Shown piece by piece: positions 1 through 10,624 of a stretch of 64,000 nt of DNA (its first letter is position 1; each line of letters starts with the position of its first letter). The stretch is from JANXSS01 sp025356535 (GTDB taxonomy: Bacteria > Pseudomonadota > Gammaproteobacteria > Burkholderiales > Burkholderiaceae_D). The notes beneath the pieces are model-generated. The model was given only the letters and a program-made list of their open reading frames with translations. It was not told where the DNA came from and did no database searches. A program made the position numbers and the translations under genes. The stretch is from assembly GCA_043762325.1 (NCBI GenBank), contig JAYUMU010000134.1:1-64000 (forward strand), written 5' to 3'.

Positions 1-788
1 CCTACAGCATCCACTACGTCTACGACACGACCGCGCTCGCCAACGGCACCGCCAGCGCGATCGTCAAGGGCGGCGGTAAGAGCTGGTTCTACCTGACCGC
101 CGACTACGCCTTCGGCACGCAGCTGCAGAACGACACCACCACCGTCGTCAAGGCGGCCGGCGGCACGGTCGTAGGTTCCGTGCGCGCGCCGCTCTCGGCG
201 AGCGATTTCAGCTCGTTCCTGCTGCAGGCGCAGCAGAGCAAGGCGCAGATCCTGGGTCTGGCCAACGCCGGCGGTGACACCATCAATTCGATCAAGGCGG
301 CCAACGAGTTCGGCGTGACCAAGACGATGAAGCTGGCCGGCCTGCTCATGTTCATCAACGATGTCCACTCGCTGACGCTGAACCTGACACACGGCATGTA
401 CCTCACCGACAGCTGGTACTGGGACCAGAACGACGAGACCCGCAAGTGGTCGCGTCGCTACTTCGAAAAAATGAAGAAGATGCCATCGAGCCTGCAGGCG
501 GCCGACTACTCGGCAACGACGCAGTACCTCAATGCGGTGAAGGCAACCGGTACCGACAATCCGGAGAAGATCTTGGCCTACTTCAAGACCGCAAAGGTCA
601 ACGACATGTACGCCAAGAACGGTTATTTTCGCGCCGACGGCAGCATGATCCATGACATGTACCTGATGCAGGTAAAAGAGCAGAAGGATTCGAAATACCC
701 TTGGGATTACTACAAGGTGGTGCAGACGATTCCTGGCGAACAGGCGTTCACCACCAAGGCTGAAACCAAGTGCGCCGCCTGGAAGTAA
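1..788 (+). CDS. Branched-chain amino-acid ABC transporter substrate-binding protein (5' truncated by window)
   Basis: The reading frame is open from the window edge (first full codon at base 3) to TAA at 786-788, giving about 261 C-terminal residues. They match the type I periplasmic binding fold of the LivK/Peripla_BP_6 family: a TADYAFG segment near the start, then alternating strand/helix stretches such as ILGLANAGGDT and a C-terminal EQAF..CAAWK. The family captures amino acids or similar small solutes in the periplasm for an ABC importer. Genes for the two Liv-type permeases follow on the same strand, so this is the receptor of one transport operon. The signal peptide and start lie outside the window. 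The substrate cannot be read from sequence; several Burkholderiales paralogues bind aromatic or amide compounds rather than leucine. Confidence 0.9.
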   Translation, partial: YSIHYVYDTTALANGTASAIVKGGGKSWFYLTADYAFGTQLQNDTTTVVKAAGGTVVGSVRAPLSASDFSSFLLQAQQSKAQILGLANAGGDTINSIKAANEFGVTKTMKLAGLLMFINDVHSLTLNLTHGMYLTDSWYWDQNDETRKWSRRYFEKMKKMPSSLQAADYSATTQYLNAVKATGTDNPEKILAYFKTAKVNDMYAKNGYFRADGSMIHDMYLMQVKEQKDSKYPWDYYKVVQTIPGEQAFTTKAETKCAAWK

Positions 789-945
789 TTCGTACTACTG
801 CTGCATGATCTGAGGTTCGGTGCCGGCGGTGTCCGGTGCCGGAAAGTCGGTTTCATGCAGGTCTTCGCCCGGGCGGGCTGCAGCATGCTGTCTGCCCGAG
901 CGCTTCGTAACGGTCACGTTACTGTTTCGTCACTCCAGAGTTGCG

Positions 946-1830
946 ATGGAAATTTTTGGCATTCCCCTGCAAGCGATGATGAGCCAGCTGTTGCTCGGAC
1001 TGGTCAACGGTTCGTTCTACGCAATGCTCTCGCTTGGCCTGGCGGTGATTTTCGGTTTGCTCAACGTCATCAACTTCGCCCACGGCGCGTTGTACATGAT
1101 GGGTGCGTTCTTTGCCTGGATGGGCTTGAATTACCTCGGCCTGAATTACTGGGTCATGCTGGTCGCGGCGCCCCTGCTGGTGGGCGCCTTCGGCATCGTC
1201 GTCGAAAAGACCATGCTGCGCTGGCTCTACAAGCTCGACCACCTGTATGGATTGCTGCTCACCTTCGGCATCACCCTGATGCTGGAAGGCCTGTTCCGCT
1301 CGTTCTATGGCGTCTCCGGCCAGCCCTACTCGGTGCCGCCGCAACTGGCCGGCGCCACCGACCTCGGCTTCATGGTCTTGCCAAACTATCGGGCCTGGGT
1401 CGTCTGCGCTTCGCTGGTGGTGTGCTTTGCCACCTGGTTCGTGATCGAGAAGACCAAGCTGGGCGCCTACCTGCGCGCCGGCACCGAAAACCCGAAACTG
1501 GTGGAAGCCTTCGGCATCAACGTGCCATTGATGGTGACATTGACGTACGGCTTCGGCGTTGCGCTGGCGGCGTTTGCGGGTGTCCTCGCCGCACCGGTCA
1601 TCCAGGTCTCGCCGCTGATGGGATCGAACCTGATCATCGTCGTGTTCGCGGTGGTGGTCATCGGTGGCATGGGCTCGATCCTGGGCTCGATCGTCACCGG
1701 CCTGGGCCTGGGCATCGTCGAAGGCCTGACCCGCGTCTTCTATCCCGAGGCGTCGGCCACCGTGGTCTTCGTGATCATGGCGATCGTGCTGATGATTCGA
1801 CCCGCCGGTTTGTTTGGCAAGGAAAAATAA
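946..1830 (+). CDS. livH: Branched-chain amino-acid ABC transporter permease, LivH type
   Basis: A 294-residue inner-membrane permease of the LivH (BPD_transp_2) family. It has eight or more hydrophobic segments. The N-terminal signature LVNGSFYAMLSLGLAVIFGLLN is followed by NFAHGALYM, which is typical of LivH. It forms the translocation channel together with LivM. I chose ATG 946 (MEIFGIP) because the upstream extension of the frame reads as arginine- and cysteine-rich non-family sequence. It lies 157 bp after the substrate-binding gene and 127 bp before livM on the same strand. Confidence 0.9.
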   Translation: MEIFGIPLQAMMSQLLLGLVNGSFYAMLSLGLAVIFGLLNVINFAHGALYMMGAFFAWMGLNYLGLNYWVMLVAAPLLVGAFGIVVEKTMLRWLYKLDHLYGLLLTFGITLMLEGLFRSFYGVSGQPYSVPPQLAGATDLGFMVLPNYRAWVVCASLVVCFATWFVIEKTKLGAYLRAGTENPKLVEAFGINVPLMVTLTYGFGVALAAFAGVLAAPVIQVSPLMGSNLIIVVFAVVVIGGMGSILGSIVTGLGLGIVEGLTRVFYPEASATVVFVIMAIVLMIRPAGLFGKEK

Positions 1831-1957
1831 GGAGGCTACCCCGAGCTGTTGACGGTGCGCCGCAGGATCATCCTGCAGGCAGCGCCGGTTTCAACGACCG
1901 ACAAGGCTGCCGCCCGACCGTATTTCGATCAACACCTACATTTTCAGACGGACAATC

Positions 1958-2932
1958 ATGAACAAGAAGATCGGCTACGCAATCGCACTTGCGGCCCTGC
2001 TGGCGGCACCTTTCGTGGTGTATCCGGTGTTCCTGATGAAGGTGCTGTGCTTCGTGCTGTTTGCCTGCGCCTTCAACCTTCTGATCGGTTTCACCGGCCT
2101 GCTGTCGTTCGGCCATGCGGCATTTTTCGGCAGCGCCGGTTATGTGGCCGGTTATGCGCTGACCAAGCTCGGGCTGCCGATGGAAGTCGGCCTGATCCTT
2201 GGTACCGCAACCGGTGCGCTGATCGGCCTGATCATGGGCAGCCTGGCGATCCGGCGCCAGGGCATCTATTTCACGATGATCACGCTGGCGCTGGCGCAGA
2301 TGTTCTATTTCGTCTGCCTGCAGGCGCCGTTCACGGGCGGTGAGGATGGCCTGCAGGGCGTACCGCGCGGTCGCCTGCTGGGCATGATCGATCTCTCGAG
2401 CGACCTGCGCATGTACTACCTGGTGCTGGCAATCGTCATCGGTGGCTTTGCGCTGATCGCGCGCACGGTCCATTCGCCGTTCGGCCAGGTCCTGAAAGCG
2501 GTCAAGGAAAACGAGCCGCGGGCGATTTCGCTGGGCTACGACGTCGACCGCTACAAGCTGCTGGCGTTCGTCCTCTCGGCAGCGCTCTCCGGGCTCGCAG
2601 GCGCGACCAAGACGCTGGTTCTGGGGTTCGAGACACTGACCGATGTCCACTGGACCATGTCCGGGCTGGTGGTGCTGATGACCCTGGTTGGCGGCCTTGG
2701 TACGATCGTCGGCCCGATCGTCGGCGCACTGATCATCATCTCGCTGGAAAACAAGTTGGGTGAGCTCGGCAACCTGCTGGCCGACGTCACCACGATCGAC
2801 TGGTTCCGCTCGCTTGGCGAGTCGGTCACGATCGTGACCGGCTTCATCTTCATCGTCTGCGTGCTCGCTTTCAGGCGCGGCATCGTCGGTGAGATTGCGG
2901 CACGCTTCAAGAGCGCAAAAGCGCCGTCCTGA
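1958..2932 (+). CDS. livM: Branched-chain amino-acid ABC transporter permease, LivM type
   Basis: A 324-residue multispanning permease of the LivM family, the partner of LivH. It shows the family motifs LIGFTGLLSFGHAAFFG (about residues 43-59) and ENEPRAISLGYDVDRYKLLAFV (about 186-207), the latter being the cytoplasmic EAA-like loop that docks the ATPase. The last gene on this strand before a convergent gene, so the LivG/LivF ATPases are not downstream; they must lie upstream of the window, elsewhere, or be shared. A short GC hairpin at about 2946-2961 without a T-run is the only terminator-like structure that follows. Confidence 0.9.
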   Translation: MNKKIGYAIALAALLAAPFVVYPVFLMKVLCFVLFACAFNLLIGFTGLLSFGHAAFFGSAGYVAGYALTKLGLPMEVGLILGTATGALIGLIMGSLAIRRQGIYFTMITLALAQMFYFVCLQAPFTGGEDGLQGVPRGRLLGMIDLSSDLRMYYLVLAIVIGGFALIARTVHSPFGQVLKAVKENEPRAISLGYDVDRYKLLAFVLSAALSGLAGATKTLVLGFETLTDVHWTMSGLVVLMTLVGGLGTIVGPIVGALIIISLENKLGELGNLLADVTTIDWFRSLGESVTIVTGFIFIVCVLAFRRGIVGEIAARFKSAKAPS

Positions 2933-3042
2933 AGCGTGGTCTTGGGCGCAGCCAGCTGCGCGCCGTTGACGCTTCCTGTTTCGGGCGGCAGGTTCCTGCC
3001 GGCCTGCTTACCAACCCCTGCCTGTGCGGATGCCGGCCGCTC

Positions 3043-4203
3043 TCAAAGCGCGGCGGCGTAGATCGCGCGGGCGTCGGCGTGGGCGACATCTCTGGGGTTG
3101 TTTCCAAGTAGCCTGGTTTGCAACATCGCATCGTCGGCCAGCCGGTCCAGGTGTTCCTCGCCGATGCCGAACGCCCGTAACGACGTCGGTATGCCCACCT
3201 GCCGGCAGAGCGCTGTCATGGCGTCGATCATGGCGTCGGCTCTTGCGGCGTCGGTGCCTGTGCAACCGGGGGCGAGGATGGTGGCCAGCTCTGCATAATG
3301 GCTCTGCGCATGCGACGCATTGAAGCGCAGCACATGCGGCAGCACCAGTGCATTGGACATGCCGTGTGGTACATGGAAAATGCCACCGATCGGATACGCC
3401 AGGGCGTGGACGGCGGCCACCGGCGCATTTGAAAAAGCCTGGCCGGCGAGCATGGCGCCAAGCAGCATGTCCTGCCGGGCCGCCAGGTTGGTGCCGTCGG
3501 CGCAAACCGTTTCCAGGTTCGCTGCGAGCAGTCGCAACGCCTGCAAGGCCAGCATGTCGGACAGGGCATTCTTTTTGATCCGGCTGGTATAGGCTTCGAT
3601 CGCATGCACCATGGCGTCGACACCGGTTGCGGCAGTGACCAGCGGCGGCAGACCGACAGTCAGTGCCGCGTCCAGGATCACCAAATCGGCATACAGCTTC
3701 GGCGACACGACCCCCATCTTTGTCGTCGCACCGGTGGTGACGATTGAAATCGGTGTGACCTCGGAGCCGGTACCAGCAGTCGTCGGTATCTGCACCAGCG
3801 GCAATCGGGGACCGCGCACGTTGCCGATGCCGTACATTTGCGCCAGCGGCTGGTCGCCTGCAACCAGGACGGCGATCAGCTTGGCGACATCCATCGAACT
3901 GCCGCCGCCCAGGCCGATCACCAGGTCGACTGCATCCAGGCGCGCATCGGCTGCCGCCTGCAGGACCACTGATTCGGGCGGGTCGGCCACGACATCCGAC
4001 CAGACCGTAACGGTCATGCCCGCTGCCGCCAGGCTTGCGCAGACCGGCTCGACCAGGCCTGTTTTCAGAAAGCCGGCATCTGTCACGACCAATGCCTTTG
4101 CTACATTTGAGAAATGTTCTAGAACCAGTTCCCCGATCCGACGGCTTGCGCCCGGCTCGCACACGATATGTGGGACAGTGCTAAAAATGAAATTGTTTTG
4201 CAT
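3043..4203 (-). CDS. Iron-containing (group III) alcohol dehydrogenase
   Basis: A 386-residue NAD(P)-dependent Fe-ADH family protein. Seen: the nucleotide-binding GLGGGSSMDVAK at about residues 97-108, IPTTAGTGSEVT, a metal-site stretch ATGVDAMVHAIEAY, and the second histidine region AVHALAYPIGGIFHVPHG, which supplies the last metal ligands. Members oxidise primary or secondary alcohols, or related substrates such as lactaldehyde, 1,3-propanediol or maleylacetate. The substrate is not readable here. It is transcribed convergently with the liv genes and divergently from the TSUP permease. The ATG at 4203 is preceded by an AAGGAG-like site on the minus strand. Confidence 0.87.
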   Translation of the reverse strand: MQNNFIFSTVPHIVCEPGASRRIGELVLEHFSNVAKALVVTDAGFLKTGLVEPVCASLAAAGMTVTVWSDVVADPPESVVLQAAADARLDAVDLVIGLGGGSSMDVAKLIAVLVAGDQPLAQMYGIGNVRGPRLPLVQIPTTAGTGSEVTPISIVTTGATTKMGVVSPKLYADLVILDAALTVGLPPLVTAATGVDAMVHAIEAYTSRIKKNALSDMLALQALRLLAANLETVCADGTNLAARQDMLLGAMLAGQAFSNAPVAAVHALAYPIGGIFHVPHGMSNALVLPHVLRFNASHAQSHYAELATILAPGCTGTDAARADAMIDAMTALCRQVGIPTSLRAFGIGEEHLDRLADDAMLQTRLLGNNPRDVAHADARAIYAAAL

Positions 4204-4521
4204 GTTGTCTCCTTGTCGTTATTGTAACCACTCGGCTATGCTGCGGTGAAAGGTATGGCTCGCGGGCTGGCTGCTTTCGCCGAAGTACAGGTGTGGTGCA
4301 TACGGATAGGATACCTTCTGGCCTGCATCCCAGGAGGTTTCCTTGGATAAACTTCGCTACATCCCATTGCATGCCGAAGAGCTGCTGGCTTTGTGTACTT
4401 TCGACCCTGCAGGATGACATCAGGCGCATCCGGACTAAAACATAAAAATATCAATGAAATCAATGAGATACAAGATTACACTTTCGTGCGACGTTGTTGC
4501 ACGCGACTTGACGTCGGCTTC
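4204..4521. other. Divergent intergenic region, 318 bp
   Basis: No gene recognised. It separates the Fe-ADH (leftward) from the TSUP permease (rightward) and must hold both promoters. The rightward part becomes AT-rich and contains the tandem near-repeat ATCAATGA / ATCAATGA at about 4451-4467, a possible operator. No convincing -35/-10 pair was assigned. Confidence 0.4.
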
Positions 4522-5283
4522 ATGAGCGACTTTCTGATACTCGGCGTGGCAGCGCTCGTGGCCGGCCTGATCGACGCAGTGGTGGGCGGCGGCGGACTGA
4601 TCCAGATTCCTGCGCTTTTTTCGACGTTGCCGGGCGTTGCTCCCGCAACCCTGCTTGGTACGAGCAAGCTGGCTGGTGTCTGGGGCACCGGCGTTGCAGC
4701 AATTAGTTTCGCCAGGAGAGTGCGCATTACGTGGACGACTGCTGCACCGGCGGCAATCAGCGCGTTCATCTTTTCCTTTCTTGGCGCTTTCACGGTAACC
4801 CGCATTCCTCCGGATTTCCTTCGCCAGGTCTTGCCTTTCATACTAGTTGCGGTGGCTGTCTACACATTCAAGCGAAAGGACTTCGGCAAGCTCCATGCGC
4901 CGGCGCATGTCGGCATGCGCGAGAAAATGTTCGCGGTACTGGTGGGTAGCGCGATCGGATTCTATGATGGTTTTTTCGGGCCGGGTACTGGCAGCTTCCT
5001 GGTTTTCCTGTTCGTGCGGTTTTTCGGCTTTGATTTTCTTGGCGCATCGGCCGTGGCAAAAGTGGTGAACGTCGCCTGCAATATCGCAGCGTTGCTGTGG
5101 TTCGGCTATAGCGGCCACCTCTTGTGGCAGACGGGCTTGATGATGGCCGCGTGCAATATCGTTGGGTCCCTGATCGGCACCCGGCTCGCAATCCGCCATG
5201 GCAGTACGTTTGTCCGGAAATTTTTCCTGATCATCGTAAGCGGGTTGATTCTGAAGACATCGTACGATGCGTTTCTTCGATAG
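4522..5283 (+). CDS. TSUP-family membrane permease (sulfite exporter TauE/SafE type)
   Basis: A 253-residue, very hydrophobic protein of the TauE/SafE (TSUP) family, which moves sulfur-containing or small organic anions across the inner membrane. The two-fold internal repeat is visible: LVAGLIDAVVGGGGLIQIP near the N-terminus and AIGFYDGFFGPGTGSFLVF about residues 142-160. An upstream frame extension begins at 4393, but ATG 4522 (MSDFLILG) starts exactly at the first membrane helix, so it was preferred. The transported anion cannot be inferred. Confidence 0.85.
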   Translation: MSDFLILGVAALVAGLIDAVVGGGGLIQIPALFSTLPGVAPATLLGTSKLAGVWGTGVAAISFARRVRITWTTAAPAAISAFIFSFLGAFTVTRIPPDFLRQVLPFILVAVAVYTFKRKDFGKLHAPAHVGMREKMFAVLVGSAIGFYDGFFGPGTGSFLVFLFVRFFGFDFLGASAVAKVVNVACNIAALLWFGYSGHLLWQTGLMMAACNIVGSLIGTRLAIRHGSTFVRKFFLIIVSGLILKTSYDAFLR

Positions 5284-5352
5284 GCGGGCATAACCCTTAG
5301 GAAAAAAGGCGGGTGCAGCACTGCAAGTTTGGCTCTCCCTTGGAAGTCTTGC

Positions 5353-5368
5353 TGTTCCACGTGAAACA
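5353..5368. promoter_or_regulatory. parS site 1
   Basis: TGTTCCACGTGAAACA, an exact match to the bacterial chromosomal parS palindrome (TGTTNCACGTGNAACA). ParB loads here and spreads to build the segregation complex; parA and parB lie 3.3 kb to the right. Confidence 0.93.
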
Positions 5369-5411
5369 AAGCGCTGGTTCGGCGATCACGCCCAGCCCAG
5401 CAGCGGTCCAT

Positions 5412-5427
5412 TGTTTCACGTGGAACT
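5412..5427. promoter_or_regulatory. parS site 2
   Basis: TGTTTCACGTGGAACT, one mismatch (last base) to the 16-bp parS consensus. It is 59 bp from site 1, start to start. Confidence 0.9.
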
Positions 5428-5442
5428 TCAGAAAATGCGGGG

Positions 5443-5458
5443 TCCTTCACGTGGACCG
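5443..5458. promoter_or_regulatory. Degenerate parS-like site
   Basis: TCCTTCACGTGGACCG keeps the TTCACGTGGA centre but loses the outer arms. It may be a weak ParB site or a decayed parS. The 31-bp spacing from site 2 puts it on about the same helical face. Confidence 0.45.
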
Positions 5459-5660
5459 ATTACGTTACTCCCGTTCGCCTTGCGCGATGCAGCCGTAGCG
5501 CTCAGCAGACGCGGCGCGTTCCGGCATCCGGGTTGCGTCGGCACTCAACACGGCGCTAACAATCGCGCCGCGTGTTGGCGCGTTCGAGCACCTGCATCGA
5601 AAACGTTGTCTGCCACCCGCGCCGGCGCAACTCAACGCCTGTGCAGTCATGGAAAACCAG

Positions 5661-5676
5661 CGTTCCACGTGAAACA
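5661..5676. promoter_or_regulatory. parS site 3
   Basis: CGTTCCACGTGAAACA, one mismatch (first base) to parS. It lies 121 bp upstream of the mnmG start codon. Confidence 0.9.
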
Positions 5677-5756
5677 TGCAGCGCCTATATGCCTTCCGGT
5701 GTTGTGCCCATGCGGCGGGTGCCGCGATATGGGGTCGAGCGAGACCTCAAAAGCCT

Positions 5757-5762
5757 TATAAT
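5757..5762 (+). promoter_or_regulatory. Candidate -10 box of mnmG
   Basis: A perfect TATAAT 35 bp before the mnmG start. The -35 position (about 5735-5740, TCGAGC) is a poor match, so this is a promoter candidate only. ParB binding at parS site 3, about 80 bp upstream, could affect it. Confidence 0.5.
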
Positions 5763-5796
5763 CATCAGTCAGCGGTATATCCACGCAAGGTAAAAA

Positions 5797-7734
<1,938 letters not shown>

Positions 7735-7739
7735 GCCGC

Positions 7740-8459
7740 ATGCAGAAGACGACATCCGCAATCGCGATCGCCGAGCGCGACCGGGCATTGCATGGGCAGC
7801 GCCTGCAGGACGGCGCAGGTGCGTTGGGCGTGAGCCTCGATGCCGGCCAGATCGGCCAGTTGCTCGACTATCTTGCCCTGCTGGTGAAGTGGAACGCCGT
7901 CTACAACCTGACGGCGGTACGCGACCCGGCGCAAATGGTGACACAGCACCTGCTCGATTCGCTTGCGATCGTGCACGCGTTCACCACGGCGCGACGGGTG
8001 CTCGACGTCGGCGCCGGCGGCGGTTTGCCGGGGGTGGTTGTTGCAATATGGGCAAGAGTCGCGAACCCGGCATTGCAAATCGACCTGATCGATACGGTAC
8101 ATAAAAAAACAGCCTTCCTCACGCAAGTCAAAACCGAGCTCGGCTTGTCCAACATGCGGGTGCACACCGGCCGCGTCGAGCAGTTGAGGGTGGCAGAATC
8201 ATTCGACCTGATCACGTCGCGCGCTTTTGCAGAGCTTGCCGACTTCATTTCATGGTCACATCACCTGTTGGCGCCGGGCGGCGCTTTTCTGGCGATGAAG
8301 GGCGCTCTGCCGCAGGATGAGATGGCCCGCCTGCCTGCGGGCTGGAGCGTCGCAAGGGTATGCCCGCTGCAGGTGCCAACGCTTGAGGCCGAGCGCCACC
8401 TGCTCTGGATCGTTCGAGCCGGCGGCGAGGCCGGCACGGACGCCGTGGCAGAAGCCTAG
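7740..8459 (+). CDS. rsmG: 16S rRNA (guanine-527-N7)-methyltransferase RsmG (GidB)
   Basis: A 239-residue class I SAM methyltransferase that makes m7G527 in 16S rRNA. It contains KWNAVYNLTAV at about residues 50-60, HLLDSLAIV, and the SAM-binding VLDVGAGGGLPGVVVA at about 87-102. The C-terminal part has a typical ITSRAFAELADFISW. It starts 5 bp after the mnmG stop, so the two are almost certainly co-transcribed. The N-terminus is about 20-30 residues longer than the E. coli protein, so an internal start is possible. Confidence 0.95.
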   Translation: MQKTTSAIAIAERDRALHGQRLQDGAGALGVSLDAGQIGQLLDYLALLVKWNAVYNLTAVRDPAQMVTQHLLDSLAIVHAFTTARRVLDVGAGGGLPGVVVAIWARVANPALQIDLIDTVHKKTAFLTQVKTELGLSNMRVHTGRVEQLRVAESFDLITSRAFAELADFISWSHHLLAPGGAFLAMKGALPQDEMARLPAGWSVARVCPLQVPTLEAERHLLWIVRAGGEAGTDAVAEA

Positions 8460-8713
8460 GGGAAACGCTGGTCAATTTTTGTTCTATTGCTCGGTGCACT
8501 CGTAAGTCTCTGATTTGTATTAGGGCATGAATTGCAATTTAGAATTAATTAAAGTTTCCCCTGTGAAAAAATCGGGCAGAACCAAACATGCCGTGAAGAA
8601 AAAGACAGTGTCCACCGGCCGGTAAAAGCAGCGTCTGCCGGATTACAATACGGCCCGCACGATGCGGTTTGCGTGCAATGCAGCATCACACCTGACGACG
8701 GATCGATTTTTCC

Positions 8714-9514
8714 ATGACAAAAATTTTTTGCGTCGCAAATCAAAAAGGCGGCGTCGGCAAGACCACCACGGCGGTCAATCTCGCTGCGGGACTGGCCAAA
8801 CTGTCGCAACGCGTGCTGCTCGTGGACCTGGATCCGCAAGGCAACGCAACCATGGGCGCCGGCATCAACAAGGCCACGCTCACCGCATCGATCTATGAAG
8901 TCTTGCTGGGCATGTCGGACGTCGATAGCGCCCGGGTGCGCTCGGAAACCGGTGGCTTTGACGTGCTGCCCGCCAACCGTGAACTCGCCGGTGCCGAAGT
9001 CGAGATGGTCGACCTCGAACAGCGGGAAACCCGGCTCAAGCTGGCGCTCGAGCCGATCGTTGCCGACTATGATTTCATCCTGATCGATTGTCCGCCGGCG
9101 CTATCGATGCTAACGCTCAACGGCTTGTGCGCAGCGCACGGCGTGATCATTCCGATGCAGTGCGAATACTATGCGCTCGAAGGCTTGTCGGACCTGGTCA
9201 ACACGATCAAGAAAGTCCATGCAAAGCTCAACCCCGACCTGAAGATCATCGGCTTGCTGCGGGTGATGTTCGATCCACGCATGACCTTGTCGCAACAGGT
9301 GTCGGCACAGCTCGAATCCCACTTCGGCGACAAGGTCTTCAAGACGATCATCCCCCGCAACGTGCGCCTGGCCGAAGCGCCGTCCTACGGCATGCCGGGC
9401 GTGAGCTTCGATCCTTCCTCAAAGGGTGCCCAGGCCTACATTGCATTCGGCGCCGAAATGGTACAGCGGGCGGCCCAGTTCGCCGGTCCGGCACGCGCGC
9501 AGGAGCTGGCATGA
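8714..9514 (+). CDS. parA: Chromosome-partitioning ATPase ParA (Soj)
   Basis: A 266-residue MinD/ParA-superfamily ATPase that binds nucleoid DNA in its ATP form and drives origin segregation with ParB-parS. Seen: the deviant Walker A KGGVGKTT at residues 11-18, Walker A' LVDLDPQGNAT at about 37-47, and Walker B FILIDCPP at about 121-128. The start ATG follows GATCGATTTTTCC. There is a 254-bp gap from rsmG that may carry its own weak promoter: TTGTAT 8515-8520 and TAGAAT 8540-8545, spacing 19. The stop overlaps the parB start as ATGA. Confidence 0.97.
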   Translation: MTKIFCVANQKGGVGKTTTAVNLAAGLAKLSQRVLLVDLDPQGNATMGAGINKATLTASIYEVLLGMSDVDSARVRSETGGFDVLPANRELAGAEVEMVDLEQRETRLKLALEPIVADYDFILIDCPPALSMLTLNGLCAAHGVIIPMQCEYYALEGLSDLVNTIKKVHAKLNPDLKIIGLLRVMFDPRMTLSQQVSAQLESHFGDKVFKTIIPRNVRLAEAPSYGMPGVSFDPSSKGAQAYIAFGAEMVQRAAQFAGPARAQELA

Positions 9515-10512
9515 GCGCGGCTGGCATGCCCGCCGGCGATGTGCTTGCCGAGCGCGCGCCAGACCAGGCAGCCGTTGCCGACACCGCAAAACCACCCCGG
9601 GACAAAATGGTTACCAAAAAACACAAGGGCCTCGGCCGCGGTCTTGACGCCTTGCTGGGCGGCTCTGGCGACTTCAACGAACTCGCACCCGTACCCGGTG
9701 CGCCATCGTCCCTGCCGGTGAACAATCTGCAGGCAGGCAAGTACCAGCCGCGTACCCGGATGGACGAGGGCGCGTTGAACGAACTGGCTGCATCGATCAA
9801 GGCACAGGGTCTGTTGCAGGCGATCCTGGTGCGGCCGATTACGGCCGCTCACGGCGCGCCGCAGTACGAAATCATTGCCGGCGAACGGCGCTTTCGCGCC
9901 GCGCAACTTGCGGGTCTGACCAAAGTGCCGGTCCTGGTCAAGGATGTCGACGACCAGGCCGCCGCCGCCATGGCGCTGATCGAGAACATTCAACGGGAAG
10001 ACCTCAACCCCCTGGAGGAGGCGCAGGGAATCCAGCGCCTCATCAGCGACTTCGACTTCACCCATGAACAGGCCGCCGGCGCCGTTGGCCGCTCGCGCAG
10101 TGCGGTCTCGAATCTGTTGCGGCTGCTGAATCTCGCCAAGCCGGTGCAGACCATGCTCATGGCCGGCGACCTCGACATGGGACATGCCCGGGCATTGCTG
10201 GCAGTCGACGCCGCCACACAGATCACGCTGGCAAACCAGGTGGTTGCCAAGCGCATGTCGGTGCGGGAAGCCGAGCGCCTGGTTACCCGCACGGTCGAGG
10301 AACAGGCCGCAGGTTTCAAGCCACGCGAACCGGCGCGCGAAAAGTCGCGCGACTTGAAGCGCCTCGAAGAAGAACTCTCGGACTTGCTTGCAACATCGGT
10401 GACGATCAAGATCGGCGCCCGAAATCACGGCACGCTGCAGATCGATTTCGCCAGCCACGACGCCCTCGACGGTGTCATCGCCAGGCTGCGCGGCGCCGCT
10501 GCCGCCGGTTAG
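9511..10512 (+). CDS. parB: Chromosome-partitioning CTPase/DNA-binding protein ParB (Spo0J)
   Basis: A 333-residue ParB. It shows the N-terminal GLGRGLDALLG, the CTP-binding ParB/Srx motifs GLLQAILVRP and the strictly conserved GERRFRAAQLAGL, ENIQREDLNPLEEA, and the HTH region THEQAAGAVGRSRSAVSNLLRLLNL that recognises parS. I chose ATG 9511 because AGGAG sits 7 bp upstream and the codon overlaps the parA stop (ATGA). It gives a 32-residue N-terminal extension unlike other ParBs; ATG 9607 (MVTKKHKGLGRG) would give the usual 301 residues but has no clear ribosome site. Cognate parS sites lie at 5353-5676. Confidence 0.95.
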   Translation: MSAAGMPAGDVLAERAPDQAAVADTAKPPRDKMVTKKHKGLGRGLDALLGGSGDFNELAPVPGAPSSLPVNNLQAGKYQPRTRMDEGALNELAASIKAQGLLQAILVRPITAAHGAPQYEIIAGERRFRAAQLAGLTKVPVLVKDVDDQAAAAMALIENIQREDLNPLEEAQGIQRLISDFDFTHEQAAGAVGRSRSAVSNLLRLLNLAKPVQTMLMAGDLDMGHARALLAVDAATQITLANQVVAKRMSVREAERLVTRTVEEQAAGFKPREPAREKSRDLKRLEEELSDLLATSVTIKIGARNHGTLQIDFASHDALDGVIARLRGAAAAG

Positions 10513-10583
10513 GTGCACCACTACCTGCCGACGGTTGCCCATAAGGTGGCCCGGGGCATGCACCGATTGCGGGCAATATGCCA

Positions 10584-10624
10584 AACGTGCGCATTATCAG
10601 AGCAGCAAAGGTTTGACGCACGTT
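10584..10624. repeat. Inverted repeat overlapping the atp promoter
   Basis: AACGTGCG (10584-10591) is the exact reverse complement of CGCACGTT (10617-10624), with a 25-bp spacer. The right arm overlaps the last bases of the -35 box and the spacer of the atp promoter, so it could be an operator. No regulator is identified. Confidence 0.45.

Larger units (their letters stand above)
5284..5796. other. parS-bearing intergenic region upstream of mnmG
   Basis: 513 bp with no credible gene. It holds two perfect or near-perfect parS sites 59 bp apart, a third near-perfect site about 230 bp further on and a degenerate CACGTG site, all listed separately, plus a -10 box for mnmG. The short reading frames here show no family resemblance. 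Confidence 0.7.
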
